DNA of 41,897 nt from Dehalococcoidia bacterium. Its GTDB lineage: Bacteria > Chloroflexota > Dehalococcoidia > Lucifugimonadales > UBA3495. This document shows positions 14,932 to 25,310 of this stretch, piece by piece; the stretch's first letter is position 1; each line of letters opens with the position of its first letter. Position numbers and translations under genes: made by a program. Location of the stretch: NCBI GenBank assembly GCA_009692925.1, contig SHYG01000012.1, forward strand, positions 1 to 41,897, written 5' to 3'. The notes under the pieces were generated by a model. It ran no database searches and was not told the DNA's origin. It saw only the letters and a program-made list of their open reading frames with translations.

Positions 14932-15017
14932 ATTGGGAGGACATGATTCGTATGTGCTCCCTCTACGCCCGAACCTATTAGGGTTCGCACAATTCCAACC
15001 AGTATGGAGACACAAGC

Positions 15018-16556
15018 ATGAACTACGACGTTATCGTCATCGGCGCCGGGTCGGCGGGTTGCCCGCTGGCCGCCCGGCTGTCGGAGGACCCCAACCTATC
15101 GGTGCTGCTGCTGGAGGCCGGCCCCGACTACGCCGACATGGAAACCCTGCCCGATGAGCTGAAGCTGGGCCACACCCGCAGCGCGGAGATTAAGGGTGCG
15201 GCCCACAACTGGTCGCTTACCGGCACCATTAACCAGGTGCAGGGGGAGATTCACGTGGCCCAGGGCCGCGTGGTGGGCGGCTCCGGCGCCATCAACGGCC
15301 AGATTTTCCTGCGGGGCGTCCCCGAGGACTACGACACCTGGGCCGCCTGGGGCAACGACGAGTGGTCCTACCTGAAGGTGCTGCCCTTCTTCCGCCGCTT
15401 GGAGCGGGACCTGGACATCCGCGACGACTTCCACGGCTCCGACGGACCAGTGCCCGTGCTGCGGCGGCAGGATGAGGAGATGCCCGCCATCCAGCGCGCC
15501 CTGCGCGAGGCGGCGCTGGGCAACGGCTTCCCCCAGGACTCGGACATGAACGGCCCCGACTCCTACGGCGTGGGCTTCGTCCCCATGAACAACCCCAGCG
15601 GGGTGCGCATGAGCGCCGCCCTGACTCACCTGAACCCCAGCCGCCACCGGCTCAACCTGACCATCCGCGGCAACGTGCTGGTGCGCCGGGTGCTTTTCCA
15701 GGGCCGCCGCGCCGTGGGCGTGGAGGCGGAGAGCGGCGGCGAGGTGTTCACCGTGCAGGCCAGCCAGATCATCCTCAGCGCCGGCGGGCTGCGCTCTCCC
15801 CACCTGCTGCTGCTGTCGGGCATCGGCCCAGCAGGCCAACTGCAAGCCAAGGGCGTGCCGGTGGTGCAGGACCTTCCCGGCGTGGGCCAAAATCTGAAGA
15901 ACCACCCCAGCGTGGGGCTGACCTACCGGGTGAAGGACGGCGTGCGCCTGGCTGCCGACGCTTTGGGCATGCGGGTGGGCCTTCGCTACACCGCAGAAGG
16001 TTCAGACTCGCCCAGGGATATGCTGCTGCAGACCAGCTCGGTGTTTGTGCCGGTTTCCGGCGAACCCCTGCCCGCGGGCACGGTGCGCCTCTCCTGCGCC
16101 CTGGAGTATCCCGCCAGCGCCGGGGAGCTGCGCCTCAGCTCCGCCGACCCCCGCATGCAGCCCTACTTCAACTACCACTACCTGGAAGACCCCTGGGACC
16201 GGCAGCGCCTGCGCCACGGCATCCGCCTGTGCCTGCGGCTAGTGGAGCACCCCAGCTACAAGGCGATCATTGACCGCCGGACTGCTCCAACAGACAAAGA
16301 CCTGGCATCAGACGACTCCCTGGACGCCTGGATGCTCAAGACCGTGACCACCGCCCGCCACGTCTCTGGCGCCTGCCGCATGGGACCCGCCTCCGACCCC
16401 TTGGCGGTGGTGGACCAGTTCGGCTGGGTGCGCGGCGTTCAGGGACTGCGGGTGGCGGACCCTTCCATCATTCCTCAGGTGACCCGGGCCAACACCAACG
16501 CCACCGCCATCATGATCGGCGAGCGAGTGGCCGACTGGGTTAAGGAGGGAAAGTAG
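15018..16556 (+). CDS. GMC-family FAD oxidoreductase (choline dehydrogenase-like)
   Basis: A 512-residue GMC protein: FAD-binding VIVIGAGSAGCPLAARL (residues 5-21) and LLLEAGPDY, the GMC signature GRVVGGSGAINGQIFLRG (about residues 83-100), the second signature SAGGLRSPHLLLLSGIG (about 254-270), and a C-terminal catalytic segment ARHVSGACRMGP with the active-site His and ADPSIIPQVTRANTNATAIMIGE with the second active residue Asn. Family members oxidise alcohols using FAD and pass electrons to O2 or a carrier. Start ATG 15018 with GGAG upstream. One nucleotide separates its stop from the next gene, so the two form an operon. Confidence 0.92.
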   Translation: MNYDVIVIGAGSAGCPLAARLSEDPNLSVLLLEAGPDYADMETLPDELKLGHTRSAEIKGAAHNWSLTGTINQVQGEIHVAQGRVVGGSGAINGQIFLRGVPEDYDTWAAWGNDEWSYLKVLPFFRRLERDLDIRDDFHGSDGPVPVLRRQDEEMPAIQRALREAALGNGFPQDSDMNGPDSYGVGFVPMNNPSGVRMSAALTHLNPSRHRLNLTIRGNVLVRRVLFQGRRAVGVEAESGGEVFTVQASQIILSAGGLRSPHLLLLSGIGPAGQLQAKGVPVVQDLPGVGQNLKNHPSVGLTYRVKDGVRLAADALGMRVGLRYTAEGSDSPRDMLLQTSSVFVPVSGEPLPAGTVRLSCALEYPASAGELRLSSADPRMQPYFNYHYLEDPWDRQRLRHGIRLCLRLVEHPSYKAIIDRRTAPTDKDLASDDSLDAWMLKTVTTARHVSGACRMGPASDPLAVVDQFGWVRGVQGLRVADPSIIPQVTRANTNATAIMIGERVADWVKEGK

Positions 16557-16557
16557 T

Positions 16558-17622
16558 ATGGACATCGGCATCGGGCTGGACGCCGGCCTAAACCTTACTT
16601 GGGAGGACCAGGACTACCTCTCCCAGGAGGCGGCGCGGCTGGGCTACACCAGCATCTGGATCACTGAGGGCGCAGGCCAGGATTCTTTCCAAGTGTGCGC
16701 CCGCCGCTGGGCCGCCAGCCGCCAGGTGGTCCCAGAGGGCCTGGGCACCGGCATCGCAGTGTCGCCGGTGCTGTACCGCAGCCCGGTGGCCTTCGCCATG
16801 AGCGGCGGAACCCTCAGCAACATGACCGGCGGGCGGTTCATCATGGGCATCGGCTCGGGAACGGTCTACCGGCCCCTGACCCGCCAGGCCATGGGCATGT
16901 CCCGCACCTCGGCGCTGGGCATAATGCGGGACTACCTGATTACCACTCGCCAGTTGCTGGCGGGCCAGCAGGTGGACTATGAGGGCGAGGTGGTGACGTT
17001 GCGCGGAATCAAGCTCGCCCTCAGCCCGCCGCCGCGCACGCCGGTGTATTTGGGCGCCCTGGGGCCGGAGATGCTGCGCTTGGCGGGAGAGCTGGCCGAT
17101 GGCGCTTGCCTCAACTGGTGCAACCCGGAGCAGATTGCCTGGAGCCGGGAGCGCATGGCGGAAGGCGCGGAGCGGGCGGGCCGCGACCCGGCGGAGGCCA
17201 AGGTGGTGGAGTACATCCGGGTGTGCGTGGACGACGATGTGGAGCAGGCGCGCCGGGCCTACGCCCGCGCCACCATGCACTACGCCCTGGGGGCCACCGT
17301 GCCCAGCCCACGGGAGCGGCGGCAGGGCTACCGCGCCCACTTTGAGCGCATGGGCCACGCCGAGGAGCTGGCCCTGCTGGACCGCATGCGCACGGAGGGC
17401 GCTCCCGCCGGCAAGGTGGCGGAGTCCTTCTCCGCGGACCTGCTGCAGAACGTGGGCTACTACGGCCCCGCGAAGGGAGCAGCGGCGGCCTTTCGCCGCT
17501 TGTCCCAGGGGCTGGACACCGCAATCGTGCGGGTGGTGGCTGCCCGGCCGGGGCTGGACTCGGTGCTGGCGGTGATGCGAGCCTGCAAGCCGCAACTGGT
17601 GCGGCAGGCTGTTGAGCGCTGA
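16558..17622 (+). CDS. LLM class flavin-dependent oxidoreductase
   Basis: A 354-residue luciferase-like TIM-barrel protein. It shows the N-terminal GIGLDAGLNLTWEDQDYLSQEAARLGYTSIWITEG, GTGIAVSPVLYRSP, the FMN/F420 phosphate-binding region NMTGGRFIMGIGSG, and LGALGPEMLRLAGELADGACLNW, typical of the F420 or FMN-dependent LLM group. Such enzymes oxygenate or reduce diverse organics and have expanded greatly in SAR202-type genomes. F420 versus FMN cannot be told by eye. Shine-Dalgarno AAGGAGG lies inside the end of the GMC gene. The stop codon falls within a heptad repeat. Confidence 0.88.
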   Translation: MDIGIGLDAGLNLTWEDQDYLSQEAARLGYTSIWITEGAGQDSFQVCARRWAASRQVVPEGLGTGIAVSPVLYRSPVAFAMSGGTLSNMTGGRFIMGIGSGTVYRPLTRQAMGMSRTSALGIMRDYLITTRQLLAGQQVDYEGEVVTLRGIKLALSPPPRTPVYLGALGPEMLRLAGELADGACLNWCNPEQIAWSRERMAEGAERAGRDPAEAKVVEYIRVCVDDDVEQARRAYARATMHYALGATVPSPRERRQGYRAHFERMGHAEELALLDRMRTEGAPAGKVAESFSADLLQNVGYYGPAKGAAAAFRRLSQGLDTAIVRVVAARPGLDSVLAVMRACKPQLVRQAVER

Positions 17623-17645
17623 ATGCTGATAGCTGAACGCTAAAA
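17611..17645 (+). repeat. Heptanucleotide repeat (GCTGANN)
   Basis: Five units in register: GTTGAGC GCTGAAT GCTGATA GCTGAAC GCTAAAA. It is the reverse complement of the TCAGCNN heptad at 5750-5826, and it supplies the TGA stop of the LLM gene. Confidence 0.75.
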
Positions 17646-17657
17646 AGGAGGCCACCC

Positions 17658-18542
17658 ATGCCCCCCAAGGACCTAAACAGCTTCTGGAAACGCACCACCG
17701 AGGAGCTGGCGCGCACCAAGGTTAATGCCGCCCTGGAGGAGGCCCCGGAGCAGAGCGGGCGGGAGTACCTCACCTCCCAGGTGACCCTGGACAGCTTCCA
17801 GGGCCGCCGGCTGCGGGCATGGTACTCGGTGCCCAAGGACGCTCCCACCGGGCGGGGCTTCCCGGCGGTGCTGGCGGTGCCCGGCTACGGCGGCGACAAG
17901 CCAATTCCCGCCAACCTGGCCATGGCCGGCTACGCGGTGCTCACCCTATTCCCTCGCGGCCAGGGGGAGAGCAAGAAAGAATGGGAGCTGGAGCACGACA
18001 CCAAGCTGACCTACCACGTCACCGACAAGGAGAAGTACTACTACCGGGGCGCCTACATGGACTGCCTGCGGGGACTGGACTTCCTCTCCGCCCGGCGGGA
18101 GGTGGACCCTAACCGGCTAGGCATGTGGAGCCGAAGCCAGGGCGGCGGGTTCACCCTGGCCGCCGCCTCCCTGGACCCGCGGCTGCGGGTGGCGGTGGCG
18201 GAGGAGCCCTTCCTGTGCAACTTCCCGGTGTCCCTGGGCGTCACCACCAACCCCTACCGGGAGCTGCACGACTACGCGGCCCAGCACCCGGAGCAGCGCC
18301 AGGCCATGCTGGACACCCTGGCGTACTTCGACCCGCTGAACCTGGTCCCGGGCATCCAGTGCCCCACCCTGGTCAACATCGGCATGAAGGACGAGACCTG
18401 CCCCTACCGCACCATCATGCCGGTGTTTGAGCAGATTACCGCCGTCAAGGGGCTGCATGTCTACCCGGAGCTGACTCACGCCCCCTGCACCGACTTCAAC
18501 GCCCATGCCATGAGCTGGCTGCGCCGCTACCTGGGGGGCTAG
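17658..18542 (+). CDS. Alpha/beta hydrolase, acetyl xylan esterase (AXE1)-like
   Basis: A 294-residue hydrolase. VLAVPGYGGDKP forms the oxyanion region, GMWSRSQGGGF (about residues 156-165) carries the nucleophile Ser in SxSQGG, NIGMKDETCPY (about 241-251) the catalytic Asp, and PELTHAPC (about 272-279) the His. This order and spacing fit the AXE1/cephalosporin-C deacetylase group or the related prolyl-oligopeptidase-like esterases. It probably deacylates a small ester. ATG 17658 has AAAGGAGG. It is co-directional with the LLM gene at a short gap, likely one operon with GMC and LLM. No signal peptide, so it acts in the cytoplasm. Confidence 0.82.
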   Translation: MPPKDLNSFWKRTTEELARTKVNAALEEAPEQSGREYLTSQVTLDSFQGRRLRAWYSVPKDAPTGRGFPAVLAVPGYGGDKPIPANLAMAGYAVLTLFPRGQGESKKEWELEHDTKLTYHVTDKEKYYYRGAYMDCLRGLDFLSARREVDPNRLGMWSRSQGGGFTLAAASLDPRLRVAVAEEPFLCNFPVSLGVTTNPYRELHDYAAQHPEQRQAMLDTLAYFDPLNLVPGIQCPTLVNIGMKDETCPYRTIMPVFEQITAVKGLHVYPELTHAPCTDFNAHAMSWLRRYLGG

Positions 18543-18553
18543 GCGAAATTGGC

Positions 18554-18608
18554 GCCCTCTCCCTCTGGGAGAGGGCCGGGGTGAGGGTGCTGCACCCCGG
18601 CCCTCTCC
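18554..18608. repeat. Compound palindrome with two exclusive hairpins
   Basis: Stem A is GCCCTCTCCC/GGGAGAGGGC (18554-18563 with 18567-18576). Stem B is a 16-bp perfect stem, 18568-18583 with 18593-18608. Part of the middle arm is shared, so only one can form. It lies between the esterase stop and the HpaB-type gene. Confidence 0.75.
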
Positions 18609-18661
18609 GCAGCTGTAGTATTATGGGGAAGGCATTCAGGCAGTGACGGACGGAGGTCGCC

Positions 18662-20119
18662 ATGCCAGCACGCACCGGCGCCCAGTATCTGGCGGGACTC
18701 CGGGAGCAACCCCGAGAGGTTCACCTGGCGGGCCAGCGAGTGGCGGATGTGACCACCTTCCCCGGCTTGGCGGGCGGCGCGAAATCGGTGGCCGCCCTGT
18801 ACGACATGCAGCACGACCCGGCGCTGCGTGACCAGATGACCTACTCGTCTGAGACCACCGGAGAGCAGGTGGGTCTATCCTTTCTCACCCCCAGGAGCAA
18901 GGAGGACCTGGCCCGCCGCCGGGTGATGATGTCCCACTGGGCCCACACCAGCTACGGCATGATGGGACGCACGCCCGACTTCCTCAATGTCAGCATCATG
19001 GCCATGGCTGCCGCCGGGGATTATTTTGGTCGCAACCGCCCCGAGTTCAAAACCAACATCATCAACTACTTCCAGTATATTCGCGAGAACGACCTGACCC
19101 TGACTCACACCCTGGTAAATCTGCAGCGCAACCGCCGGCCCGCCGCCGCCGGCACTACCATCAGCACCGACGCGGCCCTGGCCGTGGTGCGGGAGACCGG
19201 CGCCGGCATCGTGGTGCGGGGGCCACGGGTGCTGGCCACCCTGGGCCCCCTTTCTGACGAGATCGCCGTCTATCCCGTTCGCAACTCCCAGCTCGCCAAC
19301 GCCGAGGACGCGGGGCGCTACGCCTTCGCCTTCGCCATCCCCTGCGGCGCCCCCGGACTCAAGTTCCTCTGCCGGGAGAGCTTCGACCTGGGTCGCTCCA
19401 CCTTTGACCATCCCCTGGGTTCGCGGTTCGAGGAGATGGACGCCATCGTCTTCTTCGACGACGTGCTGGTGCCCTGGGAGCGGGTGTTCCTCTACCGCGA
19501 CGTGGAGCTGGCCAACGGCCTCAGCTACGCCACCAACCAGTACTTCCACTCCGGCCACCAGGTGGTCACCAAGAATGTGGCCAAGGGCGAGTTCGTCCTG
19601 GGCCTGGCGGCTTTGATGGTGCGCACCCTGGGGTCCGAGTCCATCCCCCACGTTCACGCCCTGATGGCCGAGCTCATCGAGGGGCTGGAGACCATGAAGG
19701 CGCTGCTCCTCGCCGCCGAGGCCGGCGCCGCCCTGGACCAGTGGGGCGTCATGTGTCCGGCCCGCGCCCCCGTCTCCGTGGCCCGCAACCTGTTCATCCG
19801 CCTGTATCCCCGCATGGCGGAGATTATCCAACTGCTTGGCTCCAGCAGCCTCATGGCCTTGCCGGCGGAGGCGGACCTAGATGGCCCCTTGGCGGAGCAA
19901 ATTGAGCAGTACCTGGACACCGATACCGCCACCGCCCGGGAGCGGGTGCAGCTCTTCCACCTGGCCTGGGACTTAGCCTGCAGCGCCTTTGGGGCGCGCC
20001 AGGTGCTCTACGAGCGCTACTTCCAGGGCGACTGGACCCGCAACGCCACCATCCTCTACAACAACTACGACACGGCGCCCCTGGCCCAGCAGGTGCGGGA
20101 GTTCCTGGCACGGTCGTAG
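18662..20119 (+). CDS. 4-hydroxyphenylacetate 3-monooxygenase (HpaB)-family protein
   Basis: A 485-residue member of the HpaB family (acyl-CoA dehydrogenase fold). Typical parts are the start RTGAQYLAGL, AHTSYGMMGRTPDFLNVSIMA (about residues 92-115), RENDLTLTHTLVNLQ, DAIVFFDDVLVPWERVFLYRD (about 260-280), and RLYPRMAEIIQLLGSSSLMALP (about 380-400). These enzymes use FADH2 from a separate flavin reductase to hydroxylate phenols; some family members are dehydratases such as 4-hydroxybutyryl-CoA dehydratase. No reductase (HpaC) lies beside it in the window. ATG 18662 follows ACGGAGG. A TATTAT at 18619 may be its -10. Confidence 0.85.
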   Translation: MPARTGAQYLAGLREQPREVHLAGQRVADVTTFPGLAGGAKSVAALYDMQHDPALRDQMTYSSETTGEQVGLSFLTPRSKEDLARRRVMMSHWAHTSYGMMGRTPDFLNVSIMAMAAAGDYFGRNRPEFKTNIINYFQYIRENDLTLTHTLVNLQRNRRPAAAGTTISTDAALAVVRETGAGIVVRGPRVLATLGPLSDEIAVYPVRNSQLANAEDAGRYAFAFAIPCGAPGLKFLCRESFDLGRSTFDHPLGSRFEEMDAIVFFDDVLVPWERVFLYRDVELANGLSYATNQYFHSGHQVVTKNVAKGEFVLGLAALMVRTLGSESIPHVHALMAELIEGLETMKALLLAAEAGAALDQWGVMCPARAPVSVARNLFIRLYPRMAEIIQLLGSSSLMALPAEADLDGPLAEQIEQYLDTDTATARERVQLFHLAWDLACSAFGARQVLYERYFQGDWTRNATILYNNYDTAPLAQQVREFLARS

Positions 20120-20153
20120 AGGATTGGCGGAAAGGCCGGTTTGAACCTCCCGC

Positions 20154-20183
20154 CGCCCTTGCGCCTCTGCGCCTCTGTGGGTA
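20154..20183. repeat. Half-copy of the interspersed repeat
   Basis: CGCCCTTGCGCCTCTGCGCCTCTGTGGGTAG resembles one arm of the repeat copies at 1341-1353 and 27395-27421, with no opposite arm. The rest of the 186-nt gap before dnaG shows no gene. Confidence 0.35.
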
Positions 20184-20305
20184 GACTATATCTAGAGGAC
20201 TTCTGCCCCGCGTTTGATGGGTTCTGCCATTTCCCTGCCTGTAGATACCCGAATCTCCCATTGCCTTACGCTGGGGCTAAGGCAAGCCTCAACGCAACGT
20301 GAGCC

Positions 20306-22249
20306 ATGACCGAACTAGACGACATCAAGGCCCGGTTGGACATTCTGGAGGTAGTCTCCAGCTACGTTCCCATGCAGCGGTCGGGGCGCAGCTACAAGGC
20401 CAACTGCCCGTTCCATCAGGAGAAAACCCCCTCCTTCTTTGTCTTCCCCGACCGCCAGTCGTGGCGGTGCTTCGGCGCCTGCGCCACCGGCGGTGACCTG
20501 TTTTCCTTCGTCATGCGCGCGGAGAACCTGGATTTCCCGGAGGCCCTGCGCCGCCTGGCTCAGCGGGCCGGAGTTGCCCTCACCAGCGGGGGCCGCCGCG
20601 GAGAGCAGCAGTCCCTTTACCAGATTAACGAAGCCGCCCGGCGAGTCTTCCAAGAGCGCCTTGCCTCCGCCCAGGGAGCTAGCACGCTGGCCTATCTGGT
20701 GCAGCGGGGGCTGACCCCGGAGACCATCAGCAAGTTCGAGCTGGGCCTCAGCCCCATAGATGGCCAGGCCCTGCGACAGCAGTTGATGCAGGAGGGGTTC
20801 ACTCTAGAGCAGCTGCTGCTGGCCGGGCTGGTGCGTCAGAACGAACAGGGGCAGCACCGCGACCTGTTCCGTGGAAGATTAATTATCCCCATCCGCAACA
20901 CTCGGGGGGAGCTGGCCGGCTTCGGCGGCCGCGCCATGGTATCTGACGGGCCTGGGTCACAGCCCAAATACTTGAACTCGCCGCGCAGCCCGGTGTTCGA
21001 CAAGGGGCGGATTCTCTACGCCCTGAACCAGGCCAAGGACGCGGTGCGCGAGCCGGGAATTGTCGTGGTGGAAGGGTACATGGACGCCATCATGGCCCAC
21101 CAGCACGGCTTCGCCAACGTGGTGGCATCTATGGGCGTCGCAATTACCGGATACCAGGTTGCGGAGGCCCGCCGTCTCACCAACCGGGTAATCCTGGTCT
21201 TGGACCCTGACGCAGCCGGGCAGCAGGCCACCTTTCGTAAGATCCTGGAGACCCTGTCGCCCTTTTTGCAGCCCAGGAATACCGGGCAGGCCGGCGCCAT
21301 CAACATTCTGCAACAACCCGATATGCCAGAAGTGAACGTCGCCCTCATGCCCGACGGGCTGGACCCCGACGAGGTCATCCGCCGATCCCCGGAGGAGTGG
21401 TCCAAGTTGCTGGCTGAAGCCATGCCCATGCTCGACTACTTCTTCTCGGCCCTGTCGGCCCGGCTGGACCTCACTACGCCCCAGGGCAAGGCCCAACTGG
21501 CGGAGATGATGTTCCCCCTCATCTCGGCGGTGCCCCAGGCCGCGCAACAGGACCACTACTTTCAGTTGCTGGCCAAGCGCATGGGCATCAGCGAGGAGAC
21601 CCTGCGGGCCAGCGTGGGCCGCCCCACGGCGTCCACTAATAACCGCATGGGCCGGGGCACGGTACGGACCTCCCCCCGGCAAGCTACCGAGTCGGCCTTT
21701 GCGCGGCTGGACCGGGACCCCGTGGAGGACTACTGCCTGGCCCTGCTGCTCCAGCATTCGGAGCTGCGGGCGGCGCTCCAGCCCGGAGAGGCGCAGATTG
21801 CAGGCGCGCCTAGCTATGCCTCCCTACTGCGGCAGGAGTACTTTCTGCGGGTAGAGAACCGGGAGATATTTAATCACCTGGCCTTGGCCACACCCGAGAA
21901 CGCCCCGGCCTTGGTGCTGGCGGCCCTGCAAGGCAAGATTGACCCGGAGCTGACGGAGCACCTGGAGGCGCTGCTGCACAAGACGCTGCCGCCCCAGGAC
22001 CCCCAGCACCGCCGGTCCGCCCTTGAGGAAGTGGCTCGCCGCCTGGAAGACCGCTACCTGCGGAGCCTGAAGGCCGAGGAGAGCCTGAAGTTTGGCGAGC
22101 CTTCGCCTGAATCGCCGGACCTGCTGGAGGAGTTCCAGCAAGAGGTGCTGGACCTGAACCAGCGCATCAAGATGAACCAGAGCCGGCCCCGGCAAGTCGG
22201 GGGGCTAGAGCCCAAACTGTCGGCGCCCAAACTGTCAGCGCGAGGATAA
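20306..22249 (+). CDS. dnaG: DNA primase
   Basis: A 647-residue primase. The N-terminal CHC2 zinc domain has C34-P-F-H37 and C55/C59 in RCFGACATGGD, where the second pair is spaced by three residues instead of two. The catalytic TOPRIM core has VVVEGYMDAIMAHQHG (about residue 255) and VLDPDAAG (about 300), giving the metal-binding acidic residues. The C-terminal helical region would bind the replicative helicase. It makes RNA primers for replication. It ends 7 nt before rpoD, a shortened macromolecular synthesis operon without rpsU. The start ATG 20306 has only a weak ribosome site. Confidence 0.95.
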   Translation: MTELDDIKARLDILEVVSSYVPMQRSGRSYKANCPFHQEKTPSFFVFPDRQSWRCFGACATGGDLFSFVMRAENLDFPEALRRLAQRAGVALTSGGRRGEQQSLYQINEAARRVFQERLASAQGASTLAYLVQRGLTPETISKFELGLSPIDGQALRQQLMQEGFTLEQLLLAGLVRQNEQGQHRDLFRGRLIIPIRNTRGELAGFGGRAMVSDGPGSQPKYLNSPRSPVFDKGRILYALNQAKDAVREPGIVVVEGYMDAIMAHQHGFANVVASMGVAITGYQVAEARRLTNRVILVLDPDAAGQQATFRKILETLSPFLQPRNTGQAGAINILQQPDMPEVNVALMPDGLDPDEVIRRSPEEWSKLLAEAMPMLDYFFSALSARLDLTTPQGKAQLAEMMFPLISAVPQAAQQDHYFQLLAKRMGISEETLRASVGRPTASTNNRMGRGTVRTSPRQATESAFARLDRDPVEDYCLALLLQHSELRAALQPGEAQIAGAPSYASLLRQEYFLRVENREIFNHLALATPENAPALVLAALQGKIDPELTEHLEALLHKTLPPQDPQHRRSALEEVARRLEDRYLRSLKAEESLKFGEPSPESPDLLEEFQQEVLDLNQRIKMNQSRPRQVGGLEPKLSAPKLSARG

Positions 22250-22256
22250 GTAAACA

Positions 22257-23807
<1,551 letters not shown>

Positions 23808-23839
23808 CCGGCTGCCCTTCTCCAGGCGGTGGAACCCCA

Positions 23840-23880
23840 AAGTCCCCAGTCCCGACGAGTCGGGGCTGGGGACTTCTTTT
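23840..23880 (+). terminator. Terminator after rpoD
   Basis: A 16-bp stem (AAGTCCCCAGTCCCGA with TCGGGGCTGGGGACTT, one T-G pair), loop CGAG, then CTTTT. Confidence 0.85.
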
Positions 23881-23938
23881 GTCCCCGCGGCATCGGTCAG
23901 GCTTCCCGATTTACCCGCAATCACGCCACGGAAATTGC

Positions 23939-23968
23939 TTGTATGCTAAAAAATGCCGATGCTATACT
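23939..23968 (+). promoter_or_regulatory. Promoter of the 70-aa zinc-ribbon gene
   Basis: TTGTAT (23939-23944), 18 nt, TATACT (23963-23968), about 32 nt before GTG 24001. Confidence 0.5.
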
Positions 23969-24000
23969 TGCGCTCGACTCAGGCATGGGAGGAGGATTAA

Positions 24001-24213
24001 GTGGAAGATCAGTCAATGCCCAAGTGTCTAAAGTGCAACGTGGGGCAGCTGGTGCCACTGTCGGATTACGGCGGACAGGGCGCGGCGGTGCATTACAAGG
24101 CTTGGGTCTGCATTAACCCCACCTGCGGGTTCAACATCAAGATTCGCAACGGCGACATCTACTTGAACGAGCCGATTACCCCTGGCGGCATGAACTCACC
24201 TCGCGCACGCTGA
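24001..24213 (+). CDS. Small zinc-ribbon protein (70 aa)
   Basis: GTG 24001 is selected by GGAGGAGG five nt upstream; an internal ATG (residue 6) is less well placed. The product carries a four-Cys ribbon: PKCLKCNVGQL and VCINPTCGF, about 28 residues apart, with a hydrophobic strand between. It then continues FNIKIRNGDIYL and ends in a flexible tail. It resembles small DNA- or RNA-binding ribbons of unknown role near information-processing genes. It has its own promoter after the rpoD terminator. Confidence 0.75.
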   Translation: MEDQSMPKCLKCNVGQLVPLSDYGGQGAAVHYKAWVCINPTCGFNIKIRNGDIYLNEPITPGGMNSPRAR

Positions 24214-24394
24214 GGCGCGGGAACCATATCCCGTCCTTCGCAAGAGGGACTCACCCCTTCATCGTCCTTCAGGCAACGAAGGGCAGCGGAAGTTGATGGG
24301 AAGGGCGAGGGCTTATCTTCGCGGATAATCCTTCCGGGGAGAAATTTGTCTCCCGGCAACCCTCCGGCAATCCCCCGCAATCCAAGGAGTCAAA

Positions 24395-25285
24395 ATGGAA
24401 GCAGGTTACGACTATCTATATTTCCTCCGGCAATCGCACCGCCGGGTGCTGCGGTTTTGGGGCGTATTCCTGATCAGCCTGGGCGTGCTGCTCTTGGCTG
24501 GCGGCAGCGCATACTACGGCTACGCGGCCAGAGTTCGTGCGGATTTGGCCCAGCTCAACGCCAGCCGCTTGGCCAGCACGCTGCACCCCGCCTGGCAGAC
24601 TGAGCCGGAGGAGCAGGTTACCGGGCGCGGCGGAGTGCTGGCGGCAGAGATCGAAACCACTCCCGCCGGCTTCCCCGCAAACGCGGCGCCGGGGCAGGGG
24701 AGCTACTCCAGTGAGGGCTTGCCGCCCGCCGCTTGGAGCAATCCCCAGGCCTACGAGTCAGCGGAGTACCTTCAGCAGGCGATGGTTAAGGCGTTCACGC
24801 CCCTGGCAGGCCGTCCGGCAGCCGCCGTGGGCACCCTGGCCGCCGCCACCCAGCTCAGCATCCCGGCGCTGGACGTAAACTCCCCAGTGCAGGAGTTGCG
24901 AATTCTAGACCTGGTGGACTCCCGCGCCTACGAGACGCCCCGACACACCGTGGGGCACATTCCCCAGTCCGCAGACAGCGGCGAAGCCGGCAGCGCCTGG
25001 TTCTTCGGCCACCTGGAAAGCCCCCTGGCTGGCGAAGGCTCCGTCTTCTACAGCCTGCCCCGCATACCGGAAATGCTGCGCCAGGGCAAAGAAGTTTACA
25101 TCGTCACCGGCAATGGCCCCCAGCAGTTCCTGTACCGAGTGACCAGCACCCAAGTGGTGCCCCAGGACCAGCTCAAGCTCTACGATACTGGGAAGGCCAC
25201 CATCCACCTGGTCACCTGCGTGCCCAGCCTGGTGTACGACCACCGGCTCGTGGTTCACGGCGAACTGGTCGGCGTCAGACAGTAA
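24395..25285 (+). CDS. Sortase (class D/E-like transpeptidase)
   Basis: A 296-residue protein with a cytoplasmic N-terminus and one membrane anchor (about residues 20-45, VLRFWGVFLISLGVLLLAGGSAYYG). A linker rich in Ala/Pro/Gly runs to about residue 145, and the sortase beta-barrel follows: LSIPALDVNSPVQEL, AWFFGHLES (catalytic His), VYIVTGNGPQQFLYRV and IHLVTCVPSLVYDHRLVV (catalytic Cys and Arg). Sortases cut LPxTG-like signals and attach proteins to the wall or to each other. No such substrate protein is in the window. ATG 24395 has AAGGAG. The 180-nt leader contains a small hairpin (24334-24356) but no recognised riboswitch. Confidence 0.85.
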   Translation: MEAGYDYLYFLRQSHRRVLRFWGVFLISLGVLLLAGGSAYYGYAARVRADLAQLNASRLASTLHPAWQTEPEEQVTGRGGVLAAEIETTPAGFPANAAPGQGSYSSEGLPPAAWSNPQAYESAEYLQQAMVKAFTPLAGRPAAAVGTLAAATQLSIPALDVNSPVQELRILDLVDSRAYETPRHTVGHIPQSADSGEAGSAWFFGHLESPLAGEGSVFYSLPRIPEMLRQGKEVYIVTGNGPQQFLYRVTSTQVVPQDQLKLYDTGKATIHLVTCVPSLVYDHRLVVHGELVGVRQ

Positions 25286-25310
25286 ACTTCGGGCACACTC
25301 TCCTCCTGCG

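Noticed and set aside
24214-24394. Riboswitch in the sortase leader
   Set aside because: There is a small hairpin at 24334-24356, but no conserved core of any riboswitch class that I can recognise.
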